Positions 37,078-46,944 are shown, numbered from the stretch's first letter. The stretch is 64,000 nt of DNA from Pseudomonadota bacterium (GCA_009926615.1 RFOM01000011.1:1-64000), one strand, 5' to 3'. Made by a program: numbers and translations. Notes: a model not told the origin generated them from the sequence alone.

Positions 37078-37633
37078 GAATTCCGGTTCAGCCGGATTTA
37101 CAATTCTGGAGTCGTTGCTGTCCATCAGTGTTCTGGTGACTGTATTTTCTCAAATTGTCGGCGTGCAGGCGAGTTCACTTGGCGTTGCCAGAAATACCAA
37201 ATACACCATGCAGGCGACATGGGCACTCAGAGCGCTGAGCGCCAAGCTTGAGTATATTGCCGATGTCAACGGCGTTAAGGGATTGCCCGTCGGATCTTCG
37301 CCTCCGGCCGCGCTGAAGCTCGGGACCGGAGAAACAGACGTCCTGAATTTTGAATACAACAACGAACAGACTCTCATTACGGCATCCAAGTTTTTGCTCG
37401 CCAGCATGCGCCTCGGGCAGGGTGTCGTTGGCAAGGGTGAGGATGAGGGCGGTGACGAGAAATTCAAACAGTTTGGTGAATTGCTCGATTCCCAGCTGCC
37501 GAAAGATATTTACCGGACCATCAAGCTAAAAGCTCTGTGGAATGACGGTCAGCAGCAGAAATCAATGGAGCTTGGTATGCTTATGATTGACCGCAGAGCG
37601 GTGCAACTGGGGATACCGGGGATGAGCAAATGA
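36977..37633 (+). CDS. gspI: Minor pseudopilin GspI
   Basis: Minor pilin-like subunit of about 218 residues. Cleavage motif is SAGFTILESLLSISVLV with Glu5. The leader is unusually long, about 42 residues, because the only good start is the ATG at 36977 with GGGG 7 bases upstream, inside gspH. No ATG, GTG or TTG in the frame lies nearer to the motif. A WALRALSAKLEYI helix follows, as in GspI. The overlap with gspH is 101 bp and with gspJ 4 bp. Confidence 0.82.
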   Translation: MRTDPKTLFLWILSRVSRQSSTDCRKPSFSRNSENSGSAGFTILESLLSISVLVTVFSQIVGVQASSLGVARNTKYTMQATWALRALSAKLEYIADVNGVKGLPVGSSPPAALKLGTGETDVLNFEYNNEQTLITASKFLLASMRLGQGVVGKGEDEGGDEKFKQFGELLDSQLPKDIYRTIKLKALWNDGQQQKSMELGMLMIDRRAVQLGIPGMSK

Positions 37634-38466
37634 AAAAATTATCTTTCGGCAGCCGCGGGAGTTCAAATCGTAACTCTCAGGCGGGATTCACGCTGATTGA
37701 AATTATCATTTCGGTCGGAATCATCGCGTCGCTTTCGATTTATGCGGTGTCGGCGATGTCAAACCAAATCGAGACACGCAACCGCCTTCAGCAGTCCAAT
37801 GAAGCAACTCATTCAGCCCACTCTGCGATGATGCGGCTGACCGAAGATTTGCGTCATGCCTACATGGTTTTTGGTAATGAAGAACAGGCGGCCAAATCGA
37901 ACAGCGACATGATCGGGCGGCCTATGTTTGTGATGACGGAGGCGCCTCGTTTGCTCTTTATGAGTCAGTCACACCAGTCGTTGATCGCCAACCGGCCGGA
38001 AGCGAATATTGCATATGTACAGTATTTGGTGTGTCCCGACAGCTCGGCTCCGGCCAAGGTTTGCAAAAGTCAGAGCGATTCAAATTCCCCCAAAAAGCAG
38101 CTCGTCAGAGTGACAGATCCTTCAGTTAAAAAAACATCTGACGATGCCGTGCTCGACGGAGTGGCGCAAGTGCTGGTCAATGATTTGAAAGAATTCAAGG
38201 TGACTGCGTGGAACGGTCAGGAATTTATCAAGGACTGGAATACTGAACGGAGCGATTTCGGACGCAAACTTCCCAAGATGGTGAAAGTCGATCTTTCGGT
38301 CTTCATGCCGGAAGACATGGCGCGCAAGCAGTTTCGGGATGAGAATTCATCTTCGGACCTGCCTGAGCGTCCGGCAATGGCTTTGAGCACGACCGTTTAC
38401 CTTTTGTATACCAACGGTCAGCCTGACCTGAAGGAACCCAAAAAAGATTTGGGCTGGGTTGAGTAA
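37630..38466 (+). CDS. gspJ: Minor pseudopilin GspJ
   Basis: Minor pilin-like subunit of 278 residues. Prepilin motif QAGFTLIEIIISVGIIA, Glu5, leader about 20 residues. The remaining sequence has MMRLTEDLRHAYMVFGNE, which resembles the J family helix, and mainly beta structure to the end. The ATG overlaps the gspI stop by 4 bases and the stop overlaps the gspK start by 1. Confidence 0.87.
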   Translation: MKKLSFGSRGSSNRNSQAGFTLIEIIISVGIIASLSIYAVSAMSNQIETRNRLQQSNEATHSAHSAMMRLTEDLRHAYMVFGNEEQAAKSNSDMIGRPMFVMTEAPRLLFMSQSHQSLIANRPEANIAYVQYLVCPDSSAPAKVCKSQSDSNSPKKQLVRVTDPSVKKTSDDAVLDGVAQVLVNDLKEFKVTAWNGQEFIKDWNTERSDFGRKLPKMVKVDLSVFMPEDMARKQFRDENSSSDLPERPAMALSTTVYLLYTNGQPDLKEPKKDLGWVE

Positions 38467-39797
38467 TGAAGATGAAATCATTTTTTCGATTAAGAAAATT
38501 CAGGGCGGGAATTCAGGAAAAGCCTGCCGACGTCCGCAACAGAAAAAACGAGCGCGGAATGGCGCTGATCTTTGTGCTGTCGCTCGTGGGAGTCATCATC
38601 GCCGTCATGGGCGAAGTTTTTTTTCAGGCGCAGATTACGGTTCGAAGTTCGATTGGTGAACAGGACCGCATGAAAGCCGAGGGAGCCGCTCTGACAGGCG
38701 CCCAGTTCGCGCTTTTTCTGATAGCTTTGGAAACTCAGGTCAACGATATCGGCGACAACAAGGACATACCCGAGCCATTTGCTTCCCAGCTTTCCGCTGT
38801 GCCTGCGCTTGTGAAAAGTCAGCTGGGAGGAAAAAGTCTTTCCGAACTTCTCAACGGGTTTCCGATTGGTGCTCAGGGACTCGATGAAATCAAGGATCTC
38901 TCGAAAATCAACATCAGTGCCAGCATGGACGAAGGTTTGCTGAATGCCCTTAAGGCTGTTCAGGGTTATTTTGTGATTAATGTTGCCAATGAGAGTTCAA
39001 AAATGAACCTCAATCTCTTTTCATACCAGCCGGCACTCGATGTCGCATTTGAAGCACTCCTGAGGGTGTTTTCGACACCGCGCGAATCGATGTGGCTTGA
39101 ACAAAAGGGCTATCCGCCCAAGCGTCTTGCAGCCAATATCCGAGACTACATCGACAGAGATAAAATAGATTCAGGGGATTCCGGCGACGAAGCATCGCAA
39201 TACGGCGACGGACCCGGCCGTGTTCCCGGCCGTCCGAAGAATGCAGCTCTGGAATCTCTTGAAGAACTCAGAAAAATTCCGGGTTTTCATGATGATGAAA
39301 TCTTCAACGTGTTTTCGCCGTATTTTACAATCTGGCCGCTTGCACCCAAGGACAGCAAGCTTCTGGACAGCAACTTTGCAAAAATTGAATTGCTCTCGGC
39401 ACTGGTGACTCCGCCCGGCCGTGAAATTGAAGATACCATTGTCGACAGGCTCGAAGACAAGCGGGCAGAGGGGTTCTCAATTTCAAAGCCTCAGGATCTT
39501 GATGATCTGATTTCTTCCTCGGACAGAATGACCAAAGAAATCCGCTCACGTTTTCTGGGCTGGAAGACAAACCTCTACAGGATTAACGTCAGAGGTGTTT
39601 CCGGTAAAGTTGAGCGCACCTACCAATTGATTGTCGAGAAAAGCAAAGGCACCGCCGACAAACGGAAGGATGAAAAAAAGGACGACAAAGCTGCGCCTGC
39701 CGGTACTGATGGCGGAGCAGCCGCAGCTGCCGCACCTGTCAGCGCGCCGGATTCCCAGAAGGCACCTTTTCGCATTGTGTATCAAAGATTTCTCTGA
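38466..39797 (+). CDS. gspK: Minor pseudopilin GspK
   Basis: Largest minor pseudopilin, thought to cap the pseudopilus tip, 443 residues. The motif is ERGMALIFVLSLVGVIIAVMG; the Glu at position 5 is absent, as is usual for GspK. Two alpha-helical inserts are present, with NIRDYIDRDKIDSGDSGDEA containing the Asp-rich calcium-type loop and a T2SSK helix-hairpin region near LEELRKIPGFHDDEI. A Lys/Ala-rich linker precedes the last 20 residues. It ends the gsp run; no gspL or gspM follows. Confidence 0.9.
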   Translation: MKMKSFFRLRKFRAGIQEKPADVRNRKNERGMALIFVLSLVGVIIAVMGEVFFQAQITVRSSIGEQDRMKAEGAALTGAQFALFLIALETQVNDIGDNKDIPEPFASQLSAVPALVKSQLGGKSLSELLNGFPIGAQGLDEIKDLSKINISASMDEGLLNALKAVQGYFVINVANESSKMNLNLFSYQPALDVAFEALLRVFSTPRESMWLEQKGYPPKRLAANIRDYIDRDKIDSGDSGDEASQYGDGPGRVPGRPKNAALESLEELRKIPGFHDDEIFNVFSPYFTIWPLAPKDSKLLDSNFAKIELLSALVTPPGREIEDTIVDRLEDKRAEGFSISKPQDLDDLISSSDRMTKEIRSRFLGWKTNLYRINVRGVSGKVERTYQLIVEKSKGTADKRKDEKKDDKAAPAGTDGGAAAAAAPVSAPDSQKAPFRIVYQRFL

Positions 39798-39804
39798 GGT
39801 TTGA

Positions 39805-40980
39805 ATGGTTATCCGGCTGATACTGGCAATCCTTGTCTGGTTGTGTATCACCAGTCTGGTTCATATTTACCTCTTTCAGAGGATTCTCGATCCGCTTCTT
39901 TCTCCGGCGCAGCAAAATTGGGGTATGGGAACGATGGTCGCCCTGTGGTCGGCTACCGTCTTCGGTTTTCCGCTTGCACGCGCTGTTCCGCGGCGCATGC
40001 GGAGTCTTCTCGAAAGCTTCATGTTCACATGGATGGGATTCGCCTATTTGCTGATCCTTGTTTGTCTGGCAACGCTGCCGTTTAGTGTCGGACTGCGGTT
40101 TTTCGGGCAGACTGAAACCCACTTGGCTGTCTTTGTTCTTGGAATTACGTCGGTGCTGGCATGGCGCGCGGTAGCAAAAATACTGCGCCCTGAAATTTTG
40201 CGTTATCAGGTGATACCGGTGAATAAAACTCTGTCGCCGGAATTTGAAAAGCTGACGGCGGTTGTTCTTTCGGATGTTCACGTCGCAGGGCTTGTCGGTG
40301 CGCGGCGTATGCGCCGTCTGACATCGACGGTCAATTCACTGATGCCTGATTTTATTTTTGTGACCGGCGATCTTGTGGACGGTACCGTCAGACAGCTGAG
40401 GAATGATGTTTTGCCCTTGGCAAACCTGCGGGCGCGTTACGGAGTGTTTTACGTCACCGGAAACCACGAGTTTTACAGTAACCCGAAACAATGGCGTGAA
40501 TTCTGTGCGCGCGAGCTTGGCTGGACGGTCCTTTCGAATGCGACGAGTACGGTTGAAGTCGAGGGCAAGCGCGTCAACATTATAGGGATCGAAGATCGCT
40601 CGTGGCTCCGGCAAGGCAACGGTCTTTCGCGCAAAGACACACGCCTTCAGGATGCGGTGCGACCCGTGAATGTCAGCGATGCAAGCGCCGGCGAGTCACT
40701 CAACATTCTCCTTGCACACCAGCCCAAGGACGCGCCGGCCGTTGAAGCGCACCCGTGGATTGATGTTCAGATTTCGGGTCATACTCACGGCGGACAGTTT
40801 TGGCCGCTGCACTTCTTCGTGTATCGCGACCAGACTTACAACACGGGCCTTTATACGATTAAAAACACCCGCACTCGGCTGTATGTCAGCGAAGGCACGG
40901 GTTTTTGGGGGCCTCCCATGAGGCTTGGTACCAACTGTGAAATCAGTGTGCTCCGGTTTGTCGGCAGCGGGACAGATTAG
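39805..40980 (+). CDS. Membrane-anchored calcineurin-like metallophosphoesterase
   Basis: Binuclear metallophosphoesterase of 391 residues. Three or four N-terminal membrane helices (residues 5-25, 40-60, 73-95, 105-120) are followed by the catalytic domain, with motifs LSDVHVAG, FVTGDLVDG, VTGNHEFY and SGHTHGGQFWP giving the metal ligands in order. This resembles the YkuE/TMEM62 type. It starts 7 bp after gspK and is thus probably in the operon, but a secretion role is not known for the family. The end overlaps the convergent ubiE by 4 bp. Confidence 0.88.
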   Translation: MVIRLILAILVWLCITSLVHIYLFQRILDPLLSPAQQNWGMGTMVALWSATVFGFPLARAVPRRMRSLLESFMFTWMGFAYLLILVCLATLPFSVGLRFFGQTETHLAVFVLGITSVLAWRAVAKILRPEILRYQVIPVNKTLSPEFEKLTAVVLSDVHVAGLVGARRMRRLTSTVNSLMPDFIFVTGDLVDGTVRQLRNDVLPLANLRARYGVFYVTGNHEFYSNPKQWREFCARELGWTVLSNATSTVEVEGKRVNIIGIEDRSWLRQGNGLSRKDTRLQDAVRPVNVSDASAGESLNILLAHQPKDAPAVEAHPWIDVQISGHTHGGQFWPLHFFVYRDQTYNTGLYTIKNTRTRLYVSEGTGFWGPPMRLGTNCEISVLRFVGSGTD

Positions 40981-41693
40981 TCTCTCGGTTTTTGCGCTGT
41001 ATAAAGATAAACAATACTTCCGCCCAAGGTTTTGTAATTTGCTTTTACAAAACCGCAGTCAAACAACTCACCGACAAATTGTGCTCCCGACGGGAAAGCA
41101 TCGACTGTCTCTGTATAATAGCGGTATGCCGGCATGAATCCGGAAATTTTACCGCCGATGAAGGGGAGCAGTTTTGAATAGTATTTGTATGCTGCTCCGA
41201 TCGGTTTGAACTCGGGTTTACCGCTCTCCAGAATGACAATCGAGCCGCCTTTTTTGAGCACACGCAATATTTCCCTGAGACCCTCCTGAAAGGGATTTAC
41301 ATTTCGGATCCCCCAAGAAATTGTCACGACATCAAAAGAGTCGTCGGCAAAAGGCAAACGTCTGGCATCGCCGGTGCGAATGTGGAGCGAATCGCTGAAC
41401 AGACGCGCCTTTTTTTCGAGTTTTTCGCGTGCCACGTTCAGCATGCCTTCCGAAGGGTCAACGCCGGTCAGCGACAGGTCGCCCCGCAGTCGCAGGATTC
41501 CAAGAAGAACGTCGCCTGTGCCGGTTGCCACGTCCAGAATTCGTCCTTTTTGAGGAGCGAGGTCTGCCGCGGTTTTGCACAATTTTGCCCTCCAAAGGCG
41601 GTGAAGTCCGAGAGTCATTGCATCGTTGGCAAGGTCGTAGGCGGGAGCGATTAGATTAAAGCCTGCAACAACATTGTAGTTTTTTTGAACCAT
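40977..41693 (-). CDS. ubiE: Demethylmenaquinone/2-methoxy-6-polyprenyl-benzoquinol methyltransferase
   Basis: SAM methyltransferase for the C-methylation step in menaquinone or ubiquinone synthesis, about 238 residues. Motif I is ILDVATGTGDVLLGI, followed by GVDPSEGML and FDVVTISWGIRNV, the family mark of UbiE/MenG, and the start NVVAGFNLIAPAYDLANDAMT. The ATG at 41693 with GGAG 6 bases upstream is preferred over 41726. With no quinone genes nearby the choice between MenG and UbiE is open. Confidence 0.9.
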   Translation of the reverse strand: MVQKNYNVVAGFNLIAPAYDLANDAMTLGLHRLWRAKLCKTAADLAPQKGRILDVATGTGDVLLGILRLRGDLSLTGVDPSEGMLNVAREKLEKKARLFSDSLHIRTGDARRLPFADDSFDVVTISWGIRNVNPFQEGLREILRVLKKGGSIVILESGKPEFKPIGAAYKYYSKLLPFIGGKISGFMPAYRYYTETVDAFPSGAQFVGELFDCGFVKANYKTLGGSIVYLYTAQKPRD

Positions 41694-41789
41694 GACGAAC
41701 TCCGGATTGTTCACATACTCAGTCAAGAGCGTACAAACTTATAAAATTACCGCAACCCGACGGAACGCGGGATATGCGGCCCCCGTTTC

Positions 41790-41818
41790 TTGACTTCAGT
41801 ATCCAGTGAGGCTATCGA
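41790..41818 (+). promoter_or_regulatory. Predicted sigma-70-type promoter of tRNA-Val
   Basis: TTGACT at 41790-41795 and TATCGA at 41813-41818 are 17 bases apart, and the tRNA begins 15 bases after the -10. The -35 matches consensus at five of six, the -10 at three or four. Confidence 0.5.
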
Positions 41819-41832
41819 GTCGTTGCCCTCGT

Positions 41833-41909
41833 GCGCTCGTAGCTCAGCTGGTTAGAGTATCGCCTTGACATGGCGGGGGTCCCCTGTTCGAATCAGGGCG
41901 GGCGCACCA
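41833..41909 (+). tRNA. tRNA-Val (anticodon GAC)
   Basis: Acceptor stem GCGCTCG pairs with CGGGCGC (one T-G), D-arm GCTCAGCTGGTTAGAG, anticodon stem CGCC...GGCG with loop TTGACAT, giving GAC, and T-arm TGTTCGAATCA. CCA is encoded at 41907-41909. Confidence 0.96.
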
Positions 41910-42105
41910 TCTCTTCTCTTTGGTTTTAGAACTCATCAATTCAAAGATTGCTTACACAGCCCGAATATTTCTTATCAATTCGACTTTTAATTTTGAGCTC
42001 TGAAGGTCGTTTAGCGCCATCTAAGCTCCTGAAAATACAGTCGTCCTGAATTTTTGTTCAATGATTCTGAATTTTTGCCGATATTGCCCCGTAAGTGAGG
42101 CGTTC

Positions 42106-44100
42106 ATGGGGCGTTTATTCGGAAAAAATGCGGTGAAAGCAATGGGAGCGTTGGCCATCGGCGTGTTCGCAATCCTTGTCGTCGCGTGTTCCAACTCATC
42201 GACCGGTGACAAATTGATTTGCCTCAGAGGGACCTGCAAGTCCGGTGATCTGATCGCTGAGCCCACCAAAAAGCCGGAGCCGCCAAAACCTGCGCCGATT
42301 CTTCCCCACAGTGCAGAGACTGTGATGACCAAGCTGCGCAGCGACTGTCTGGCATGCCACGGGATCGGAAAAGACAAGCGCAGCTACTGGCCTATGCCTC
42401 CCGAGTTTGATCTTCCGACGGAAGCAGAATTGAAAGCGAAAAACGAGAATCCGGCGGACAAGCCGACCTTCGAGAAGATGCTGAAAAATTCTGATTCTCT
42501 CGAGAAGCTCATCAGCAAGATAGAGTCTGATCAGTTCTCGGTCGAAGTCTACCAGTCGATCGAAAACAACATTTTGGGATTATATGACAGCGCTCCCAAG
42601 GCCATGCCTTACATGGTTAAGTTCGATAAGGCGCAGGCTGAGGACTACAAACGGGTTTTGGCATGGTTTCAATCCCGCCTGCCGTTTGTGGTGAGCGATG
42701 CAAGGTCCAAATATCACGTGAAGAGCAACGGCGTGGGAGCGCCGGTTGACTTCAGCTACAAGTGCACGTCACTGGTTTCCGGCAGACAGTTTTTAAACCG
42801 CATTGCTCAGGATGCGCTCGGCCGTTCCGTAAGAGACTACGAGGTTGACGAGTTCGAAAAGCTCGCAGCGGCGGGCAAGACTCTGGATGATGCGGTGTCT
42901 CCGGAGATGCGCAAAAAAGCCGTCGAAAAATTAGGTACCGAGTGGCGTCAGGAGTTCATCGGTTACGGTCTCAAGAAATTTGCCGAAAAGCTCAGTTCCA
43001 GCGGAAAGATCATGGGCTCAAATATTATTGTTGATACTGCGCTGCGCAATGACATCGCAGGCGAATTTTATGAACTTTTGAAACAGATGGTCCAGCAGGG
43101 CAAAAGCTACAAGGAGATCCTGTCTTCGAACAAGGTCTACGCAACCAAGAATTCGGCACCTTACTACGGCGCAGACTGCAAGAAGCGTGTGAACGACCCC
43201 AAAAACAGCAAGCTGAAGTACGTGGAATGTGAAATGGAAGCACCCCGCGGTACATTTTTCACCACACTCGGTTTTCTTGCTTCCAAGCCTTCGGCGATGT
43301 TTTTCGAAAATAACAATTACGGACGCGTTGCTGCAATGAATGAAGTGATCCGCGGTGAAACACTGCTGCCCAATACCGCGGGTGAAAAAGGAGACGCTGT
43401 GCGTCCGCTTCCTGAGTGTCTTGTCACCAATGACTGGCGAGTCCTTGTTCAGGGGCCCACGAGTCATGCTCCGCGCGGAACAGCATCCGTTCCTGCCTCC
43501 GGAAATTTCTGTCAGGGATGCCACATCAACAGACAGCTTGCTGCAGGTTCGATTGTCTTCAGACCGTTCGGTCCGATTGGTGAAAAATTGGTTGCAGGTG
43601 ATTTCACGGGTGCGAACCCTCTGGTCAACAGAGACTTTTCACAGACGACCGAACAGGAGCAACTCCTCATTTCGTACATCCTTACAGCCGGCAGCAAGTT
43701 GAAGGAAGGTAAGGTCATTCCTGAAAACAACAACTGGGCCAACAAGCTTCCCAATTCCAAAGAATTGCAGCCCATTGACAATGAAACTTTTGCAAAGTGG
43801 CTCAACATCGGGACGGCTCAGGGACAGGAACGCGGCTGTGTGCAGGAAGACGGCAAAAATACGTCGATGACAACAGTTAAGGATCTTCTTGATTACTACA
43901 CCCGCGACGAAAAGGTTTATGCACGCGGGCTGTCGCGAATCATTCCGCGCGCATTGAGCAACCTCAATGCGACAAATCAGGAAATTATCAATTTGGTCAT
44001 GGAGTCGTGGACAGAGGGTCAGGGCCAGCTTCTCCCCGTCATTCAGTCGTATTTCAGCTCCGAAACTTTCGCCTGCAGTTCTACGGGGGAAAAGAAATGA
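42106..44100 (+). CDS. Lipoprotein with two CxxCH haem c motifs (DUF1588/1592-like layout)
   Basis: A 664-residue exported lipoprotein with lipobox LVVAC (Cys about residue 27, Ser at +2) and two haem-attachment motifs: CLACH near residue 82 and CQGCH near residue 469. Between them are helical regions and APRGTFFTTLGFLASKP, which resembles the RxGxLxxxxxL motif of DUF1588-type proteins. Other Cys pairs lie near residues 230 and 365-380. The ATG at 42106 has GAGGC upstream and gives the signal peptide; a longer frame begins at 42061. The stop overlaps the next gene as ATGA. It probably carries electrons or is a redox enzyme in the envelope. Confidence 0.8.
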   Translation: MGRLFGKNAVKAMGALAIGVFAILVVACSNSSTGDKLICLRGTCKSGDLIAEPTKKPEPPKPAPILPHSAETVMTKLRSDCLACHGIGKDKRSYWPMPPEFDLPTEAELKAKNENPADKPTFEKMLKNSDSLEKLISKIESDQFSVEVYQSIENNILGLYDSAPKAMPYMVKFDKAQAEDYKRVLAWFQSRLPFVVSDARSKYHVKSNGVGAPVDFSYKCTSLVSGRQFLNRIAQDALGRSVRDYEVDEFEKLAAAGKTLDDAVSPEMRKKAVEKLGTEWRQEFIGYGLKKFAEKLSSSGKIMGSNIIVDTALRNDIAGEFYELLKQMVQQGKSYKEILSSNKVYATKNSAPYYGADCKKRVNDPKNSKLKYVECEMEAPRGTFFTTLGFLASKPSAMFFENNNYGRVAAMNEVIRGETLLPNTAGEKGDAVRPLPECLVTNDWRVLVQGPTSHAPRGTASVPASGNFCQGCHINRQLAAGSIVFRPFGPIGEKLVAGDFTGANPLVNRDFSQTTEQEQLLISYILTAGSKLKEGKVIPENNNWANKLPNSKELQPIDNETFAKWLNIGTAQGQERGCVQEDGKNTSMTTVKDLLDYYTRDEKVYARGLSRIIPRALSNLNATNQEIINLVMESWTEGQGQLLPVIQSYFSSETFACSSTGEKK

Positions 44101-44927
44101 AGGGTGGTCACAAAGCGGTGAAACATTTTTTTGCTTTTCTTACGCTGGCATCTTTACTCACTTATGCAGCAGCCTGCAGTTCCGGCGCTTTCAAGACAAC
44201 CGGTTCCAAAGCAATTGGCCTGCCGGGTGGAGGAAAGGCGATTGTGACACGGCCTCCCGAGCCGGTTGTGCCCGTTCCGCCGAAAGACGAAGAGCAGAAT
44301 CCGGCGACGCCTACGCCGCCGGTGTTGTATTTGAGCACCAACTCTGCCGAGGGCAGACAGCGGAAGAACGTGGAACAAATCAAAGACGCGGTTCTTAATT
44401 GCCTTGGGGACGGAGGCAGCACATCGCTGCTGAATGTGAATGAAGACATGCTTGTTCTTGATTTCACTTTGCCTGCCAACAAAGACAAAATACAGGTTCT
44501 GCCCGAAGGCAGACGGCGTTTTCTTCTCGAGAATATTTATGCTTCGAATATCGGTCAGAGCATTGTCAGTGCGGAAGAAAAATATTTGCAGACCGCCGCG
44601 AGCCGCACGGGTTTGACGTCCGACGACCTCGAGGATGAAATTTATCTGAAGTCGCTTGTGATTGTTGCCAGTGTTGCCGCTTTCAACTGCGACGTAAAGG
44701 ATCCGAATTCAAACTGCTACTGCGCAACAAAGGCATCGGCCGAAAGTATGGTCAAACGTTGCCTGCCTCAGTTTTCGCCCGCTGCGGCGGAGTTCAAGGC
44801 TGCTGTTGAGGAGCTTTACAGCCCTGACAACTGCGGTGCGGAACTGACTTCCGAGGACGGTTTTATCAAACGGCGCAGAGCAATATCAGCTCTTTTGAGC
44901 TCGTACTCGTTTGCAACTGCCAAGTGA
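44097..44927 (+). CDS. Predicted lipoprotein, second gene of the cytochrome/Tat locus
   Basis: A 276-residue protein with signal AFLTLASLLTYAAAC, lipobox AAAC and Ser at +2. A Pro-rich linker (residues 45-75) precedes a helical domain with Cys residues (LNCLG, AFNCD, NCYC, KRCLP, DNCGA), many likely in disulfides. The ATG overlaps the previous stop; the next gene starts 25 bp later. No family known to me; the genomic linkage suggests it is a structural partner of the CxxCH protein and the Tat protein. Confidence 0.7.
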   Translation: MKGGHKAVKHFFAFLTLASLLTYAAACSSGAFKTTGSKAIGLPGGGKAIVTRPPEPVVPVPPKDEEQNPATPTPPVLYLSTNSAEGRQRKNVEQIKDAVLNCLGDGGSTSLLNVNEDMLVLDFTLPANKDKIQVLPEGRRRFLLENIYASNIGQSIVSAEEKYLQTAASRTGLTSDDLEDEIYLKSLVIVASVAAFNCDVKDPNSNCYCATKASAESMVKRCLPQFSPAAAEFKAAVEELYSPDNCGAELTSEDGFIKRRRAISALLSSYSFATAK

Positions 44928-44952
44928 TATTTTGATTGAGGAGGAAGCACCT

Positions 44953-46842
44953 ATGTCGGGGAACAATTGGTCGCGGAGGGACTTGCTCAAGTGGGGCATC
45001 GGCGCAGGTGTCACGACGGCTTTTCTTGAGAGTGTCGGTAACATGGTGCACGTTCCCGGCTGGAACAGTCTTCTGACCGGATCGATGCAGCCGTTTCCGG
45101 ACTGGTGGGTTAAAGATTCCCATCAACTCACGCGTTACTTGGGACAACACGGTGCTGCCGCGCAACTGGCAACTTTCTTTCAGTTGCAGCAGGCTCAAGC
45201 TCAGGCGATGCCTGATGCAGTACCGAGTGACTGGTCACTTGTGACGATAAAAATATTCGATCAGGTTCATACGCCCCTTGTTTTTGCATTGGGAAAACTG
45301 ACGGCTGACGGCAAAGACACAATGTTTGCCGGCACTGCATCCGATAACCATCCGGCCACTAACAAGGCCGTCGGCTCAAGGGCTTTTCTCGAAAAAAACG
45401 GCATCAAGAATCTTGCTTCGCAACCCCGTCTTGCCGGTTTGCGTTTCAATAAATGGTTCGGTGACATGCTTCATCACGGCACCGCAGACGGAAAGCCGAA
45501 GAGCAGCGCCAGTAAAAATGCCTGCGGATATGATTCATTTGTCGATCTGTTTCCCGACAATGTAGCGATACAAACCGGCATCGGTCTGTTCCGCTTCAAA
45601 GACTTTGCAGTTCACAATCTGACGTTGACCAAAATCAGGCCTTCGCTGTGTGATTTGAGTCACATGGCCGGCTACAAGGGATTGGTTCAGAGTCCTCTGG
45701 GAATTACCGCGTTCATGATGGGTGACCAGTACGATGCCAACGGCGGTGTGGAAAACAATGTTGTGTTCAATGGTTTGAGCAGCGCGCAGCTGACAAATTT
45801 TGCAGTATCCGGACGGTCAGTAAAAAGCATTGTCGACAATATCGATCAGAGTCTGTCGGGCGGCTACGGAGATTACCGGTCGTTCGACGGAAAAACCGTC
45901 AGTGATACTGACCCGAATTCCAAGGGAAAGAATCTTTCAAACCTTTTTGACCGGATATCAGTTCAAACCCCGAAAAGAAGGACAGCGATTCTCGAATCCA
46001 GAGAAAAGCTCCGTGCAGTGATCAACGAACTGAAAACACTCGGCACCGGTGAAGACAAAGAAATTGATTATAAGCAGATGTTTGCGGCCGAACTTTCAGA
46101 TAAATCGAATGATATGGCAAAATTTCGCGAAGCGATCGGCAACTCTCAGGCAATATTCAACAAGACAGAAAAAAAGGCTTCCGAGCAGCAGTCAAGGCAG
46201 GAGTTTCTTGCGCAGTGTGCTTTTGTTTCAAAATCTCTTGCGATCCAAGGTCAGCCGTACCGCAACTTTTCTTTATTTCTCAACGTCAATGACCTTGACG
46301 GAAGTGCCATAGATCAGCCGGTCAACGGGATTGCGAGCAGCTACAATGCATTGAATTACGTTGAGGGTATGCGGCAGCTTGCGATTGGCCTGAACATGCT
46401 TGCGAAGGCATCCAGCGGTAAAAATGTATTGATCATGGTTGTCAGTGACGGCGGTCGCAGCCGCAATATGGGTGACGGAGTCGGCTCGTCTTTTTGTATG
46501 CTGCTTGGTCCTAAAAAAGAAGGCGGACTTGACGATGCGCTTCACGGACCGATGAAAATTATTGAAGCGGATAAATTTGATGACACGTCGCATCCGATTC
46601 ATATTCTCGGAGAGATCGATCCGAATACAAAAGATGAGAGATATATGAATGCTCTCGCTTGGGACACGGGCGGAACAGATTGGGGTCTGAGATCAAACGC
46701 AGGCATTGCCGAACAGGCCAACGCATATGTCGGCGACTGGCAAGTCGGCGTTCTGCAGTTTTTGGCCGAAGCACAAGGCCGGAACATAATGGCTCCGGAG
46801 TTTGAGAGATACGTCCGCTTCAAGCGGTTCAAAAAGACCTAG
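44953..46842 (+). CDS. Tat-exported protein, DUF1501-like
   Basis: A 629-residue protein with twin-arginine signal SRRDLLKWGIGAG near residue 7, so it is exported folded, perhaps with a metal or cofactor. The C-terminal part contains VLIMVVSDGGRSRNMGDGVGSSFCMLLGP, whose order resembles the SEFGR...G segment of DUF1501 (alkaline-phosphatase-superfamily-related) proteins, but the GTDHG His is missing. The middle has Asp/Lys-rich helical stretches. GAGGAGGAAG precedes the ATG at 44953. Together with the two upstream lipoproteins it forms a coupled operon. Confidence 0.7.
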   Translation: MSGNNWSRRDLLKWGIGAGVTTAFLESVGNMVHVPGWNSLLTGSMQPFPDWWVKDSHQLTRYLGQHGAAAQLATFFQLQQAQAQAMPDAVPSDWSLVTIKIFDQVHTPLVFALGKLTADGKDTMFAGTASDNHPATNKAVGSRAFLEKNGIKNLASQPRLAGLRFNKWFGDMLHHGTADGKPKSSASKNACGYDSFVDLFPDNVAIQTGIGLFRFKDFAVHNLTLTKIRPSLCDLSHMAGYKGLVQSPLGITAFMMGDQYDANGGVENNVVFNGLSSAQLTNFAVSGRSVKSIVDNIDQSLSGGYGDYRSFDGKTVSDTDPNSKGKNLSNLFDRISVQTPKRRTAILESREKLRAVINELKTLGTGEDKEIDYKQMFAAELSDKSNDMAKFREAIGNSQAIFNKTEKKASEQQSRQEFLAQCAFVSKSLAIQGQPYRNFSLFLNVNDLDGSAIDQPVNGIASSYNALNYVEGMRQLAIGLNMLAKASSGKNVLIMVVSDGGRSRNMGDGVGSSFCMLLGPKKEGGLDDALHGPMKIIEADKFDDTSHPIHILGEIDPNTKDERYMNALAWDTGGTDWGLRSNAGIAEQANAYVGDWQVGVLQFLAEAQGRNIMAPEFERYVRFKRFKKT

Positions 46843-46944
46843 ATAGGAAATTTTAACCCACGTTTCAGCCGTTTCGTCACTGCCGGATGAACGCAGTTCG
46901 TCCTCGGGTGTACTCTTTACATTGGAGTCGCACGGGGAGGGAAT

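Noticed and set aside
42061..42105. Upstream ATG for the CxxCH lipoprotein
   Set aside because: It would add 15 residues before the signal peptide, while the ATG at 42106 has a ribosome-binding site and yields a proper lipoprotein signal.
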